This document shows, one piece after another, positions 35,162-45,370 of a stretch of 64,000 nucleotides of DNA. Every line of letters begins with the position of its first letter. Positions within the stretch are counted from its first letter, which is position 1. A model generated the notes under the pieces. The model was given only the letters and a program-made list of their open reading frames with translations, was not told the origin of the DNA and searched no databases. The stretch is from UBA9647 sp963739335 (lineage in GTDB: Bacteria; Bacteroidota; Ignavibacteria; UBA10030), in assembly GCA_963739335.1 (NCBI GenBank), contig CAVUAC010000003.1, positions 3,643 through 67,642 on the forward strand, read 5' to 3'. The translations under genes and the position numbers were made by a program.

Positions 35162-36214
35162 ATGCCTATGATCGGTGTTCGTCTCCATGGACCGCGAGAC
35201 CTGAGGGTCGAACAACTCCCTGATCCGAGACCACTCAAGAAAGGAGAGGTCCTCATTGGAGTCCATGCGGTCGGTATTTGTGGCAGCGACCTGCACGGCT
35301 ACCTCGATGCCAGGATCGGTAACACGAAGCTCAAATCACCACTTGTCCTGGGCCATGAGTTCGCCGGCACGATTGAAACCGTAGAAGGCGAGGCCATCAA
35401 CGAGCAGTCGATTCAGCTCCGGCCAGGTATGCGCGTGGCGGTGGATCCAGCTCAACCCTGCGGCTCCTGCGAGCTCTGTCTTCGCAATCATCCGAACCTC
35501 TGCACCAATCTCCATTTCTGCGGAGTGTATCCTGACGGAGGATGCCTGTGTGAGAAGATCGTGATGCCGGCACGATGTTGTTTCCAGCTTCCGGAGGATC
35601 TGGATGCTGAAACTGGTGCGCTCCTGGAGCCGCTCGGCATTGCCTTGCACGCCGTCGATCTATCGAAACCAAGAGAGGGAGATTCGGCTGTCGTCATCGG
35701 TGCCGGACCGATCGGTCTGCTTATCCTGCAGGCGGCAAAGCTTGCCGGGATGAACCCCGTCTACGTCGTCGAGCAATTGCCCTGGCGTCTGAGCCTGGCC
35801 GAGAAACTTGGCGGCATCTCAATTGACTCGGCACGCACGGATGCCAAAGAAAAGCTGATGGTACTGACCCTCGGTCGGGGTGTCGATGTGGGCTTTGAGG
35901 CAGCGTGGGCCGACCAATCGGTGCAGTTGGCGGCAGAGATGGTCCGACATGGCGGTCGGCTAGTGCTTGTTGGCATTCCGCGGGATGATCAGCTGACGAT
36001 GCACCATTCAACGGCACGACGGAAAGGACTCAGCGTCCTGCTCTCACGGCGCATGAAGCACACCTACCCCCGCGCGATCGATCTTGCGGAAAAAGGACTC
36101 GTCGATGTGAAGTGCCTTGTGAGCCATCGTTTCCCGCTGACGCAAACCCCGGAAGCGTTCGCGCTCAACGCGGACTATCGGGACCACGTTGTGAAGGTCA
36201 TGATCACCCACTAA
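35162..36214 (+). CDS. Zinc-dependent sugar/polyol dehydrogenase (MDR family)
   Basis: A 350-residue medium-chain dehydrogenase of the sorbitol/threonine dehydrogenase type. Catalytic zinc ligands C40 and H65-E66 (GHEFAG) and the structural zinc set C100, C103, C106, C114 are all present, unlike the MDR protein at 389-1417. The nucleotide loop is VVIGAGPIGLLILQAAKLAG. AAGGAG upstream supports ATG 35162. As part of the ara operon it may oxidise L-arabinitol, galactitol or a related polyol or aldose; the substrate is not deducible. Confidence 0.88.
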   Translation: MPMIGVRLHGPRDLRVEQLPDPRPLKKGEVLIGVHAVGICGSDLHGYLDARIGNTKLKSPLVLGHEFAGTIETVEGEAINEQSIQLRPGMRVAVDPAQPCGSCELCLRNHPNLCTNLHFCGVYPDGGCLCEKIVMPARCCFQLPEDLDAETGALLEPLGIALHAVDLSKPREGDSAVVIGAGPIGLLILQAAKLAGMNPVYVVEQLPWRLSLAEKLGGISIDSARTDAKEKLMVLTLGRGVDVGFEAAWADQSVQLAAEMVRHGGRLVLVGIPRDDQLTMHHSTARRKGLSVLLSRRMKHTYPRAIDLAEKGLVDVKCLVSHRFPLTQTPEAFALNADYRDHVVKVMITH

Positions 36215-36225
36215 TCGAGGAAACC

Positions 36226-38593
36226 ATGAGATCGTTTTTTGCCAAAGGAGTTGCGATGGTTGTTCTGTCGGTCGCTCTGCACGCTCAAGGTCAAAAGGAG
36301 GGGATACAGAAGAAATCCCTTGTGGAGGAGAAGGTAGCGTTCAAAGCTCGCGCGTTTGATTTGAGCCAGGTTCGCTTGCTTTCCGGCCCCATCAAGGATC
36401 TTCTGGAGCGCAACAGGAACTACCTGCTGAGCCTCAGCGTCGATCGGCTTGTTCACAACTTTCGCGTGAATGCCGGATTGCCTTCGACAGCGGAACCTCT
36501 CGGAGGCTGGGAAGCGCCAAACTGCGAGCTCCGCGGCCATTTCACTGGCCATTTCATGTCCGCTTGTGCGCTGATGTATGCTTCAACGGGTGACAAACGA
36601 TTGAAGGAGAAGGGAAATCAGGTCGTCGATGCACTGGCCAAATGTCAGCAGGTGTTGGGGCCGAACGGCTATCTCAGCGCCTATCCTGAGGAATTCATCG
36701 ATAGAGTTGAAACTGGCAAACGGGTGTGGGCTCCGTACTATACTCTTCACAAAATCATGGCTGGCTTGTTCGATATGTACATGCTATGCGAGGACAGGCA
36801 AGCGCTGGATGTCCTGAAGGGAATGGCAGCCTGGACGAAGAAACGCCTCGACAAGCTGGATGACAAGCAAGTGCAGGATATGCTGAGGGTTGAATTCGGC
36901 GGCATGGCTGAGGTGCTCGCCAATCTCTATGCTGCCACCGGAGATCCGGTTCAGCTGGCGCTTGCTCGCCGGTTCGAGAAGAGATCATTTCTCGATCCAC
37001 TGGAGGACCATCGGGATGAATTGAAGGGCCTCCACGTCAACACGCACATTCCGCAAGCGATTGGCGCAGCGCGGGAGTACGAGCTGACAGGCGAGAAACC
37101 ATACTACGAGGTCGCATCCTTCTTCTGGAATCAGATCGTCGATGCACGCTCCTATGTGACCGGCGGAACAAGCGACTATGAATACTGGCGCGATGATCCG
37201 TACAAGCTTGCGGATCAGTTGAGCCAGGAGTCGCATGAAAACTGCTGCACCTACAACATGCTCAAACTGACCGAGCACCTCTTTTCATGGTCCGCTGATG
37301 CGCGATATTTCGAATACTACGAGCGTGCGTTCTTCAGCGGAATTCTTCCAACTCACCATCCGGCCGTCGGTGGCGCCATCATGTACTACGTGCCACTGAA
37401 GTCCGGACTATTCAAGATGTTCGGCGTGCCCGATTCATCGTACTTCTGCTGCAACGGATCCCGGCATTGAGTCCTTCGCCAAGCTCGGCAATAATATCTA
37501 CTATCACAACGATGATGGAGTATTCATCAATCTGTTCATTGCGTCGGAAGTGAAATGGACGGAGAAGGGCGTCACGATCAGGCAGGAGACGAAGTTTCCC
37601 GAGCAGGAGGGAACAAGAATCACTCTGAAACTGAAAAAGCCGGCTGAGTTTGCACTCAACGTCCGGATCCCCTCGTGGGCAACGAAGCGTGCGGCAGCCA
37701 GGATCAATGGGAAACCGATCGAAATCGTCACCAACGGTTCGGGTTATATGGAGTTGCGCAGGCGCTGGCGTCAGGGTGACAGAATCGACCTCCGGCTCCC
37801 GATGGACCTAAGAATCCACCGCATGCCCGATGATCCGACAGTATCTGCCATTCTCTATGGTCCGATCGTTCTTGCAGGCGCCCTTGGCACTGAGGGGATG
37901 TCGAAAGAGATGGAAGACGGATTAGGTTTGCCTGATGTCGACCGAATGGTCTCTCAGGGTGCTGCCGCTGAGGTGCCGGTGCTTGTTGTACCGAATGCCG
38001 ACCCGAATACGTGGATCAAGCCGGTGAAGGGAAGGCCCCTGACCTTCCGAACATCCGGCGTTGGCAAGCCCAACGATGTAACCCTCGTCCCTTTCTACAA
38101 AACATTTGGCCAACGGTACGCTGTCTACTGGAACACGTTTGCCCCCTATGAGTGGAAAGTGCTGCAGGAGACGCGACCTGCGCTTCCAGCGGGAGCAATC
38201 GACCGTGTCGTCGTCGGCGACCATCAATCTGAGCGGGAGCATAACTTCCAGGCGTACCGGTTCCAAACGGGAGAACGTCTTCAAAAGAAGTGGGTGAAAT
38301 CTCCGTTATGGTTTCGGTTCGATTTGAACGTTGATCCCGTGGGGACGAATACGCTGATGTGCACGTACTGGGGAGGGGACAAAGATTGTTCGTTCGACAT
38401 TCTGATTGATGGAGTGCGTGCGACAAGCCAGAAGTTGAGTGGGGGGAAGGATACCGAGTTTATCAATGTCAACTATCAGATTGCCCCTGAGCTTGTGAAA
38501 GACAAAAAGAGGATCGCTGTGATGTTCAGGTCGAAAGACAGGATGCCCACTGCCGAGCTGTATGAATGCGCGATAGTGAATTCAGGAAAATAA
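36226..38593 (+). CDS. GH127/GH146-type beta-L-arabinofuranosidase, exported (apparent frameshift)
   Basis: About 788 residues of the DUF1680 glycosidase family, which removes terminal beta-L-arabinofuranose. A short N-terminal signal (VAMVVLSVALHAQG) is followed by an alpha/alpha barrel. The zinc-thiolate catalytic site is visible as E338-N-C340-C341 and C408-C409, equivalent to the Glu and three Cys of characterised GH127 enzymes. The C-terminal part holds beta-sandwich domains ending at AELYECAIVNSG. The frame breaks in CCC at 37460-37462, where removing one C restores FCCNGSGIESFAKLG; the raw frame stops at 37470, right after the catalytic cysteines. A gap of only 23 bp separates it from the second GH127 gene. 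Confidence 0.87.
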
Positions 38594-38616
38594 ACCAACA
38601 GAGCTGGAGGTCTAGG

Positions 38617-41028
38617 ATGATGGCACCAGGAAGGATGTTTGTAGTTCTCGTTTCACTTTTTCTTGTCGCCGCGAGTGGTCAACCCGGGAAAGGAAACAAG
38701 GACTATCCGATCAAGCCGGTTCCGTTCACCAGCGTTCACATCAAGGACGACTTCTGGTCCAAGCGGCTTGAGACAAACAGGAAGGTGACGCTTCCGCACA
38801 ACTTCAAAAAATGCGAGGAAACGGGGCGCATCGACAATTTCGCGAAGGCTGCCGGTCTGATGCCGGGCAGGTATCGCGGATATCAGTTCAACGACTCGGA
38901 TGTTTTCAAGGTGATCGAGGGTGCCTCCTATTCTCTGCAGGTTCATCCCGATCCGCAACTCGATCACTACCTCGACAGCCTGATAGCGCTCATTGCTGCA
39001 GCGCAGGAGAAGGATGGATACCTCTATACGCCGCGCAAACTGATGGATTCGAGCTACTCACCGCCGGGAGGGAAAGATCGCTGGGTCGGAGAGAAGGACG
39101 GAAGCCATGAGTTATACAACCTGGGTCATCTCTATGAAGCTGCTGCAGCGCACTACCTGGCAACGGGCAAGAAGAATCTCCTAGATGTCGCACTGAAGAG
39201 CGCGAATCTGATCTGTGACACATTCGGTCCGGGCAAGCGCGGCGAGGTGCCGGGTCATCAGGTCATCGAAATCGGATTGTGCAAACTTTACAGGATCACG
39301 GGAGAGGAAAAATATCTCAGGACGGCAAAGTACTTCCTCGATCAGCGCGGCAACGCAAAGGGACACGAGCTGATTGGTGAATATGCGCAGGATCATATCC
39401 CGGTGCTCGAGCAGGATAGTGCCGTGGGACACTCCGTCCGTGCGGCGTATATGTATGCGGGCATGGCGGACGTCGCTGCGCTGACCGGTGATCCATCCTA
39501 TATCAAGGCGATCGACAGGATCTGGCAGGATGTGGTCGGCACAAAAATGTATCTCACCGGAGGTATCGGGGCAACAGGAGGAAATGAAGGCTTCAGCAAC
39601 CCATATTCGCTGCCAAACCTGAGCGCCTATTGTGAGACGTGCGCAGCCATCGCCAACGTGTTCTGGAATTATCGCATGTTCCTTCTGCACGGTGATGCCA
39701 AATACGTCGATGTCGCCGAGCGCATCATCTACAACGGATTTCTCTCGGGCGTTTCGATGGAGGGGAACCGGTTCTTCTATCCCAACCCGCTTGAGTCATT
39801 TCGTGGTGCGATGCGTGCGGAATGGTTCGATTGTGCATGCTGCCCGACGAATGTGGTGCGTTTCGTTCCCTCGATCGCCGGCTACATCTATGCGCAGAAT
39901 GGTGACGACGTCTATGTGAATCTGTTCGTTGGTGGTGAGTCGATAGTGAAAATGGACAAACGAACGGTCAAGATGACGCAGGAAACGCGCTATCCCTGGG
40001 ACGGCTCGATCAAACTGACCGTGGAGCCGAGTAAATCGGAGGAATTCGCACTCAAGATTCGAATCCCCGGCTGGGCTCAAAACCGCCCGGTTCCCAGTGA
40101 TCTCTACCGCTACATGGACCCAAGCAACGAGCAAGCCACCATCAAGGTGAACGGTCAGAAGGCAGACTTCACACCTGAAAGCGGCTATGCAACCCTGCGT
40201 CGCGAATGGAAGAAGGGCGATGTTGTTGACATCAATTTCCCGATGCCTATCCGTCGCGTCGTGGCGAACGACAAGCTTCTCGACGACAAGGGTCACGTTG
40301 CGCTCGAACGCGGCCCAATCTTGTTCTGTGCGGAATGGCCGGATAACAAGGATGGAAATGTCGTCAACCTCGTACTCCGCGACAACACACCGCTGAGGAC
40401 AGAATTCCGCAAGGATCTTCTCAATGGTGTCCAGGTCGTGCTCGCTTCTGCGGTTCCCGTTCGTCGAACGCTGCAAAATACCATCGTCACCGATCCGGAG
40501 CAGCCGTACACCGCGATTCCCTACTACGCCTGGGCACACAGGGGTCTCGGGCAGATGGAGGTCTGGCCAGCTCGAGAGGTGTCTGCAGCGCGGCCCTTGC
40601 CTGCCCCGACCATTGCCTACACCAGCAAGGTCACATCGTCCGACAAGCGCCGGGCTGATGCGATCAATGATCAACTGGAGCCGAAGAATTCGAACGATCA
40701 TTCAATCCCCTACGCTCACTGGTGGCCGAGAAAAGGGACGACCGAATGGGTCCAATACGACTTCAAGAAAGAAGAAACGGTTTCTCGATCGGACGTTTAC
40801 TGGTTTGATGACACCGGCATCGGTGAGTGCCGGCTTCCGAAATCGTGGCGGGTGCTCTTCAAAGTCGGTGATGAATGGAAGCCTGTGGAGAATTTGACTC
40901 CGTACGAAATAGAGAAAGATCGGTATTGCACGGTGAGGTTCAAGCCGGTGAAAACAACTGCACTTCGGGTGGAGGTCCAGCTCGTGCCCGATTTCTCTGC
41001 CGGCATGTATGAATGGAAGGTAGAATAG
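38617..41028 (+). CDS. GH127 beta-L-arabinofuranosidase, exported
   Basis: 803 residues, DUF1680/GH127, intact. Signal peptide MMAPGRMFVVLVSLFLVAASGQ. Barrel features: RYRGYQFNDSDVFKVIEGASYSL and YLTGGIGATGGNEGF. Catalytic zinc-thiolate residues are E340 and C342 in YCETCA, and C408-C409 in DCACCP. A C-terminal discoidin-like module (about 690-800; YDFKKEETVSRSDVYWFDD) may bind sugar. It differs from the upstream paralogue in its loops and closely resembles the classical GH127 type, so the two probably cleave different linkages. GGAGG at 38606-38610 selects ATG 38617. Confidence 0.92.
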   Translation: MMAPGRMFVVLVSLFLVAASGQPGKGNKDYPIKPVPFTSVHIKDDFWSKRLETNRKVTLPHNFKKCEETGRIDNFAKAAGLMPGRYRGYQFNDSDVFKVIEGASYSLQVHPDPQLDHYLDSLIALIAAAQEKDGYLYTPRKLMDSSYSPPGGKDRWVGEKDGSHELYNLGHLYEAAAAHYLATGKKNLLDVALKSANLICDTFGPGKRGEVPGHQVIEIGLCKLYRITGEEKYLRTAKYFLDQRGNAKGHELIGEYAQDHIPVLEQDSAVGHSVRAAYMYAGMADVAALTGDPSYIKAIDRIWQDVVGTKMYLTGGIGATGGNEGFSNPYSLPNLSAYCETCAAIANVFWNYRMFLLHGDAKYVDVAERIIYNGFLSGVSMEGNRFFYPNPLESFRGAMRAEWFDCACCPTNVVRFVPSIAGYIYAQNGDDVYVNLFVGGESIVKMDKRTVKMTQETRYPWDGSIKLTVEPSKSEEFALKIRIPGWAQNRPVPSDLYRYMDPSNEQATIKVNGQKADFTPESGYATLRREWKKGDVVDINFPMPIRRVVANDKLLDDKGHVALERGPILFCAEWPDNKDGNVVNLVLRDNTPLRTEFRKDLLNGVQVVLASAVPVRRTLQNTIVTDPEQPYTAIPYYAWAHRGLGQMEVWPAREVSAARPLPAPTIAYTSKVTSSDKRRADAINDQLEPKNSNDHSIPYAHWWPRKGTTEWVQYDFKKEETVSRSDVYWFDDTGIGECRLPKSWRVLFKVGDEWKPVENLTPYEIEKDRYCTVRFKPVKTTALRVEVQLVPDFSAGMYEWKVE

Positions 41029-41069
41029 ACGATGCAGCGTGATGCAGCCAATCAAGGGAGACGAAGGTC

Positions 41070-43313
41070 ATGAATCGCAGACTCTGCTTTGCCATCGTAT
41101 CGACATTATTTCTTTGCTGGCAAATGACGAATGCCCAATGGAAAATCCCATCGAACGCACCACTTCTGACAAAATGGGCGAAAGCCGTCTCGGTGAAGAA
41201 TGCGCTTCCGGAATATCCCCGACCGCAACTGGTTCGGGACGAGTGGTTGAATCTCAACGGCCTCTGGCAATATGCCGACGCAAAAGAAGGTGAGGATCCT
41301 CCGTTCGGCAAGGAACTGGGCGGAAGGATTCTTGTGCCGTACCCCATTGAGTCTGCTCTCTCCGGTGTGATGAAATCGGCCGATCGGCTCTGGTATCGTC
41401 GAACTGTCGTGCTGCCGAAGAAATGGGTGGATCATCGAACCTTGTTGCATTTCGGAGCCGCAGACTGGGAAGCGACGGTCTATGTCAATGGCAAGCTCGT
41501 TGGACGCCACAGAGGCGGCTATGATTCGTTCTCGTTCGATGTGACGGAAGCTCTCAAACCTGATGGGCCGCAGGAAATATTGGTGGGCATCTTCGATCCC
41601 ACCGACCAGGGCGATCAGCCGCGCGGCAAACAGGTACTGAAGCCGGGAGGAATCTGGTACACTCCCACGACAGGAATCTGGCAAACAGTTTGGCTCGAGC
41701 CAGTTGATCCTGCGTACATCTCGGCCCTGCTGATTGTGCCGGATGTCGATGCGAAGAAACTTCGATTGACGGTCCTGAGTGCCGGGATTGGATCCCAACT
41801 AAGCGCTCGCGTCGATGTGTTGGAGGGAGGGAAGGCTATCATTGAGACAGAAGGAAGAATCGGAGAGGAGATACCGATCCCCATCACCTCGCCGAAGCTG
41901 TGGTCGCCAGATCATCCATTCCTGTACGATCTGAAAATCGAGCTTCTCCGCGACGGCAAGAAACTGGACGTCATCAAGAGCTATTTCGGCATGAGAAAGA
42001 TTGAGGTCGCGAAGGACAGCCATGGGATCAACCGGATTCTCCTCAACGGCGAATTCGCTATGCAGGTTGGTCCCCTGGATCAGGGTTTCTGGCCAGATGG
42101 AATCTACACTGCGCCGACGGATCAGGCATTGCGATCTGACATCGAAATGATGAAGAAGCTCGGATTCAATATGGCCCGCAAGCACGTCAAGGTCGAACCT
42201 GATCGTTGGTATTACTGGGCAGACAAGCTCGGTCTGATGGTGTGGCAGGACATGCCAAGCGCGAACAACCGAACCGACGACGCTAAGAAACAGTTCGAGA
42301 CGGAGCTCGAGAAACTGGTGGTGAATCACTACAACCACCCCTCGATCATCATGTGGGTTGTTTTCAACGAAGGCTGGGGTCAGTACGATACAGAGCGGCT
42401 GGCGGCATGGGTGAAACAACTAGATCCGACACGGCTTGTCAATAATGCAAGCGGCTGGTCAGACAAGAAAGCAGGCGACGTGCTCGACATCCACAATTAT
42501 CCGACCCCCAAGTCTCCTGAACCCGATCCCAGTCGTGCCATTGTCCTAGGAGAATTCGGTGGCCTGGGGTTGGCAGTGGAGGGACACACATGGAAAAAGG
42601 AGCACTGGGGATACCAGGGGATGGCAGATGTCGAGCAGTTGACGTCGCGCTATGAGAAATTCATGAAGAAGGTCCACGAGTTCAAAGAGGACCCGGGGCT
42701 CTCTGCGGCCATCTATACGCAAATCACCGACGTCGAGGTGGAATGCAATGGCCTGATGACCTATGATCGCGCAATTGTAAAGCCCAAGCTTGAGCGAGTT
42801 GCAGCGGTCGATCGCGGGGATTTTTCCAGAGTACCGCCGGAGCCGATCGTGAACGTAGTGGTGCCGACTTCGGAGAAACAGCCGGTGCTCTGGCGCTACA
42901 CCATGGAAAAGCCTGCAGAAACATGGCACGCCTCAAACTTCGATGACGCTCAGTGGAAAGCTGGGCCCGGGGGCTTTGGAACCAGTGAGACACCGGGAGC
43001 AATTGTCCGGACGGAGTGGAAGACATCCGACATTTGGCTGAGAAGCGAAGTCATGGTTCCTGACAAAAGGTACGCGACGCTTCAATTCAGACTCCACCAC
43101 GATGAGGATGCCGAGGTCTACATCAACGGTGTTCTCGCCGGAACGTTCGGCGGCTACTCAACCGAGTATGAAGAAGTCCCGATGACGGCTGCCGGGCGAG
43201 CCGCACTGAAGTCCGGCAAGAACATGCTAGCGGTTCACTGCAAGCAAACCGAAGGAGGTCAATATTTCGACGTCGGCATCGTGGAAGTTCTGCCGGCGAA
43301 GACCAAAAAGTAG
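41070..43313 (+). CDS. GH2-family beta-galactosidase/beta-glycosidase, exported
   Basis: 747 residues with signal peptide MNRRLCFAIVSTLFLCWQMTNA. Glycoside hydrolase family 2 order: jelly-roll sugar-binding domain (WYRRTVVLPKKW...LLHFGAADWEATVYVNGKLVG), immunoglobulin-like domain, then TIM barrel. The acid/base E434 lies in FNEGWGQYD and the nucleophile E495 in VLGEFGG. A C-terminal beta domain with LRSEVMVPDKRYATLQFRLHHDEDAEVYINGVLAG follows. The most likely activity is beta-galactosidase on galactan side chains; arabinosidase or glucuronidase specificities also occur in the family. Part of the run of exported glycosidases. Confidence 0.9.
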   Translation: MNRRLCFAIVSTLFLCWQMTNAQWKIPSNAPLLTKWAKAVSVKNALPEYPRPQLVRDEWLNLNGLWQYADAKEGEDPPFGKELGGRILVPYPIESALSGVMKSADRLWYRRTVVLPKKWVDHRTLLHFGAADWEATVYVNGKLVGRHRGGYDSFSFDVTEALKPDGPQEILVGIFDPTDQGDQPRGKQVLKPGGIWYTPTTGIWQTVWLEPVDPAYISALLIVPDVDAKKLRLTVLSAGIGSQLSARVDVLEGGKAIIETEGRIGEEIPIPITSPKLWSPDHPFLYDLKIELLRDGKKLDVIKSYFGMRKIEVAKDSHGINRILLNGEFAMQVGPLDQGFWPDGIYTAPTDQALRSDIEMMKKLGFNMARKHVKVEPDRWYYWADKLGLMVWQDMPSANNRTDDAKKQFETELEKLVVNHYNHPSIIMWVVFNEGWGQYDTERLAAWVKQLDPTRLVNNASGWSDKKAGDVLDIHNYPTPKSPEPDPSRAIVLGEFGGLGLAVEGHTWKKEHWGYQGMADVEQLTSRYEKFMKKVHEFKEDPGLSAAIYTQITDVEVECNGLMTYDRAIVKPKLERVAAVDRGDFSRVPPEPIVNVVVPTSEKQPVLWRYTMEKPAETWHASNFDDAQWKAGPGGFGTSETPGAIVRTEWKTSDIWLRSEVMVPDKRYATLQFRLHHDEDAEVYINGVLAGTFGGYSTEYEEVPMTAAGRAALKSGKNMLAVHCKQTEGGQYFDVGIVEVLPAKTKK

Positions 43314-43341
43314 CTGAACGGCCTGCAGGGGAGGTCAGAGC

Positions 43342-45345
43342 TTGATCAGAACACATTGGATCACACTCGTTGCGTCCCTTAGTTTTGCGTTCGCATTTTT
43401 CCCGCCAGCGCCGCAAGATGTGCAAATCCTGATCGATGGCAAATCGCCAGGACGGACCTTCGAGGGAATCGGCGCTTTGAGTGCCGGAGCGTCATCGCGC
43501 CTACTCAATGACTACCCTGAGCCTCAGCGAAGCGACATTCTGGATATTCTCTTCAAACCGAGTTACGCGGCATCGTTTCATCACCTTAAGGTCGAAATTG
43601 GTGGTGACATCAATTCCACGGATGGAACGGAGCCGAGCCATGCCCGGAGTCGCGACGAATTCCTTCACCCCAAAGCAGAGTACTTCGATCGAGGCTATGA
43701 GTGGATGCTCATGGAGGAGGCGAACAAGCGTAATCCCAAAATCGTCCTGGATATTCTCCAGTGGGGCGCGCCGCAATGGATTGGAGACCGGATTCCGGGC
43801 TTGAACCAGCCGATCAACAAACGATTCTACTCTCGGGACAACGCAGATTACATTGCCTGTTTTATCCAGGGAGCGAAGACCTACCACAATCTGACGATCG
43901 GCTATTGCGGCATCTGGAACGAAACGCCATACGACGTTCCTTGGATCAAAACGCTCCGGCGAACGCTCGACGCGGCCGGCTTGAACGCGGTGCGGATCGT
44001 CGCGGCCGACCAAACGCCCGATGTCGCCCCGGAATGGAAGATTGCAGAGGATATCCTCGCAGACACGGCATTGGCGCGAGCTGTCCATACGATTGGCGCC
44101 CATTATGCCGGCAGCACGGGATGGAAATTCGCCCTGAAGGAAGCCTTCGCGTCGACGGAAGAGGCGAAGAAGACCGGCAAGCCTCTGTGGGCAAGCGAAG
44201 ATGGACCGTGGCGGGGTGATTGGGAAGGAGCTCGGTGGTTGGCGAAGATCTTCAATCGCAACCATGTCGTCGGTCGAATGACGAAGACCGTCATCTGGAG
44301 TCTCATTACTTCTTATTACGACAACCTCCCGATCCCGGGTTCCGGTCCGATGAAAGCGAATACTCCCTGGTCCGGACACTATGAGGTTCAGCCTGCCGTC
44401 TGGGCGATTGCCCATACTACGCAATTCGTTCAGCCCGGCTGGCAATACCTCGATAACTCATGCGGATTGCTTCAGGGTGGCGGCAGCTATGTGAGCCTGC
44501 GGGAACCGGGGACCAGCGATTGGAGCATGATCATCGAGACGATCGATGCCAAATCAGCGCAAACGCTGTCCGTGCGCGTTGCCGGCGGGCTCTCGACCCA
44601 TAAGCTCAATGTCTGGCGAACGACGGAGAAGAGCCTGTTCGAATCGCAAGCAGGAATGACCGTTGCTGACGGTTTCTTCAGGATCACGCTCGAGCCCAAT
44701 GCCATCTATTCGATCACGACGACAGAAGGACAACAAAAAGGAGCCCCGGCCCATCCCATTCCGGCTGCAGCGGAGTTTCCGACGACGTACAAGGACGATT
44801 TCGAGAATTCTCTTCCGAGGGAAACTCCAAAGTACTTCAGTGACCTCTATGGCGCATTCGAGGTCGTTGCGGTTCCTGAAAGGAAAGGTCACGCCCTGCA
44901 GCAGGTGATCCCGAGGCCCGGCATCGAATGGCCGCTGGTGCCGCACCAATATCCGCGTACAATCGTCGGTTCGCGTAACTGGAAGGACTACGAAGTCAGT
45001 TGCGATGTCATGCTCCTTGACGCGGGCTGGGCTTCAGTCGGAGCACGCTTCGACAAGCCATGGGACAGCGGCTACTGGCTTCAGCTCCACGCCGACGGAA
45101 CGTGGAAGATAGCGGCCAATGGCAAGTTTCCAGCGGAAGGGAGAATCAAGTCGAAGGTTCCTGGACGCTGGCAGCGGTTGAGCGTGAATTGTTCAGGCAA
45201 CGCGATCGCTTTTTTCATCGACGGCGCGAAGCTGGCTTCCCTGGAGGACACGACATTCAAATCTGGCTTGGCGGGTCTGGGCACCGGCTGGAACAGCGCC
45301 CTGTTCGACAATTTCGAGGTTCACCCAACCCCGAGCAAGCAATGA
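43342..45345 (+). CDS. GH59-family glycosidase (galactocerebrosidase-like), exported
   Basis: 667 residues starting at TTG 43342 behind GGGGAGG. Signal-like N terminus THWITLVASLSFAFAFFPPAP. A TIM barrel with FEGIGALSAGASSRLL, a WNE-type acid/base (E194 in GIWNETPYD) and the nucleophile E286 in WASEDGPW; a lectin-like C-terminal domain follows (about 470-660). GH59 is best known for animal galactosylceramidase, but bacterial members act on galactosides of plant or algal glycans. Here, beside arabinosidases and galactosidases, an exo-beta-galactosidase role on arabinogalactan is likely (inference). Confidence 0.88.
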   Translation: MIRTHWITLVASLSFAFAFFPPAPQDVQILIDGKSPGRTFEGIGALSAGASSRLLNDYPEPQRSDILDILFKPSYAASFHHLKVEIGGDINSTDGTEPSHARSRDEFLHPKAEYFDRGYEWMLMEEANKRNPKIVLDILQWGAPQWIGDRIPGLNQPINKRFYSRDNADYIACFIQGAKTYHNLTIGYCGIWNETPYDVPWIKTLRRTLDAAGLNAVRIVAADQTPDVAPEWKIAEDILADTALARAVHTIGAHYAGSTGWKFALKEAFASTEEAKKTGKPLWASEDGPWRGDWEGARWLAKIFNRNHVVGRMTKTVIWSLITSYYDNLPIPGSGPMKANTPWSGHYEVQPAVWAIAHTTQFVQPGWQYLDNSCGLLQGGGSYVSLREPGTSDWSMIIETIDAKSAQTLSVRVAGGLSTHKLNVWRTTEKSLFESQAGMTVADGFFRITLEPNAIYSITTTEGQQKGAPAHPIPAAAEFPTTYKDDFENSLPRETPKYFSDLYGAFEVVAVPERKGHALQQVIPRPGIEWPLVPHQYPRTIVGSRNWKDYEVSCDVMLLDAGWASVGARFDKPWDSGYWLQLHADGTWKIAANGKFPAEGRIKSKVPGRWQRLSVNCSGNAIAFFIDGAKLASLEDTTFKSGLAGLGTGWNSALFDNFEVHPTPSKQ

Positions 45346-45370
45346 CAGAAATCGACATAGGTGCAGACGT

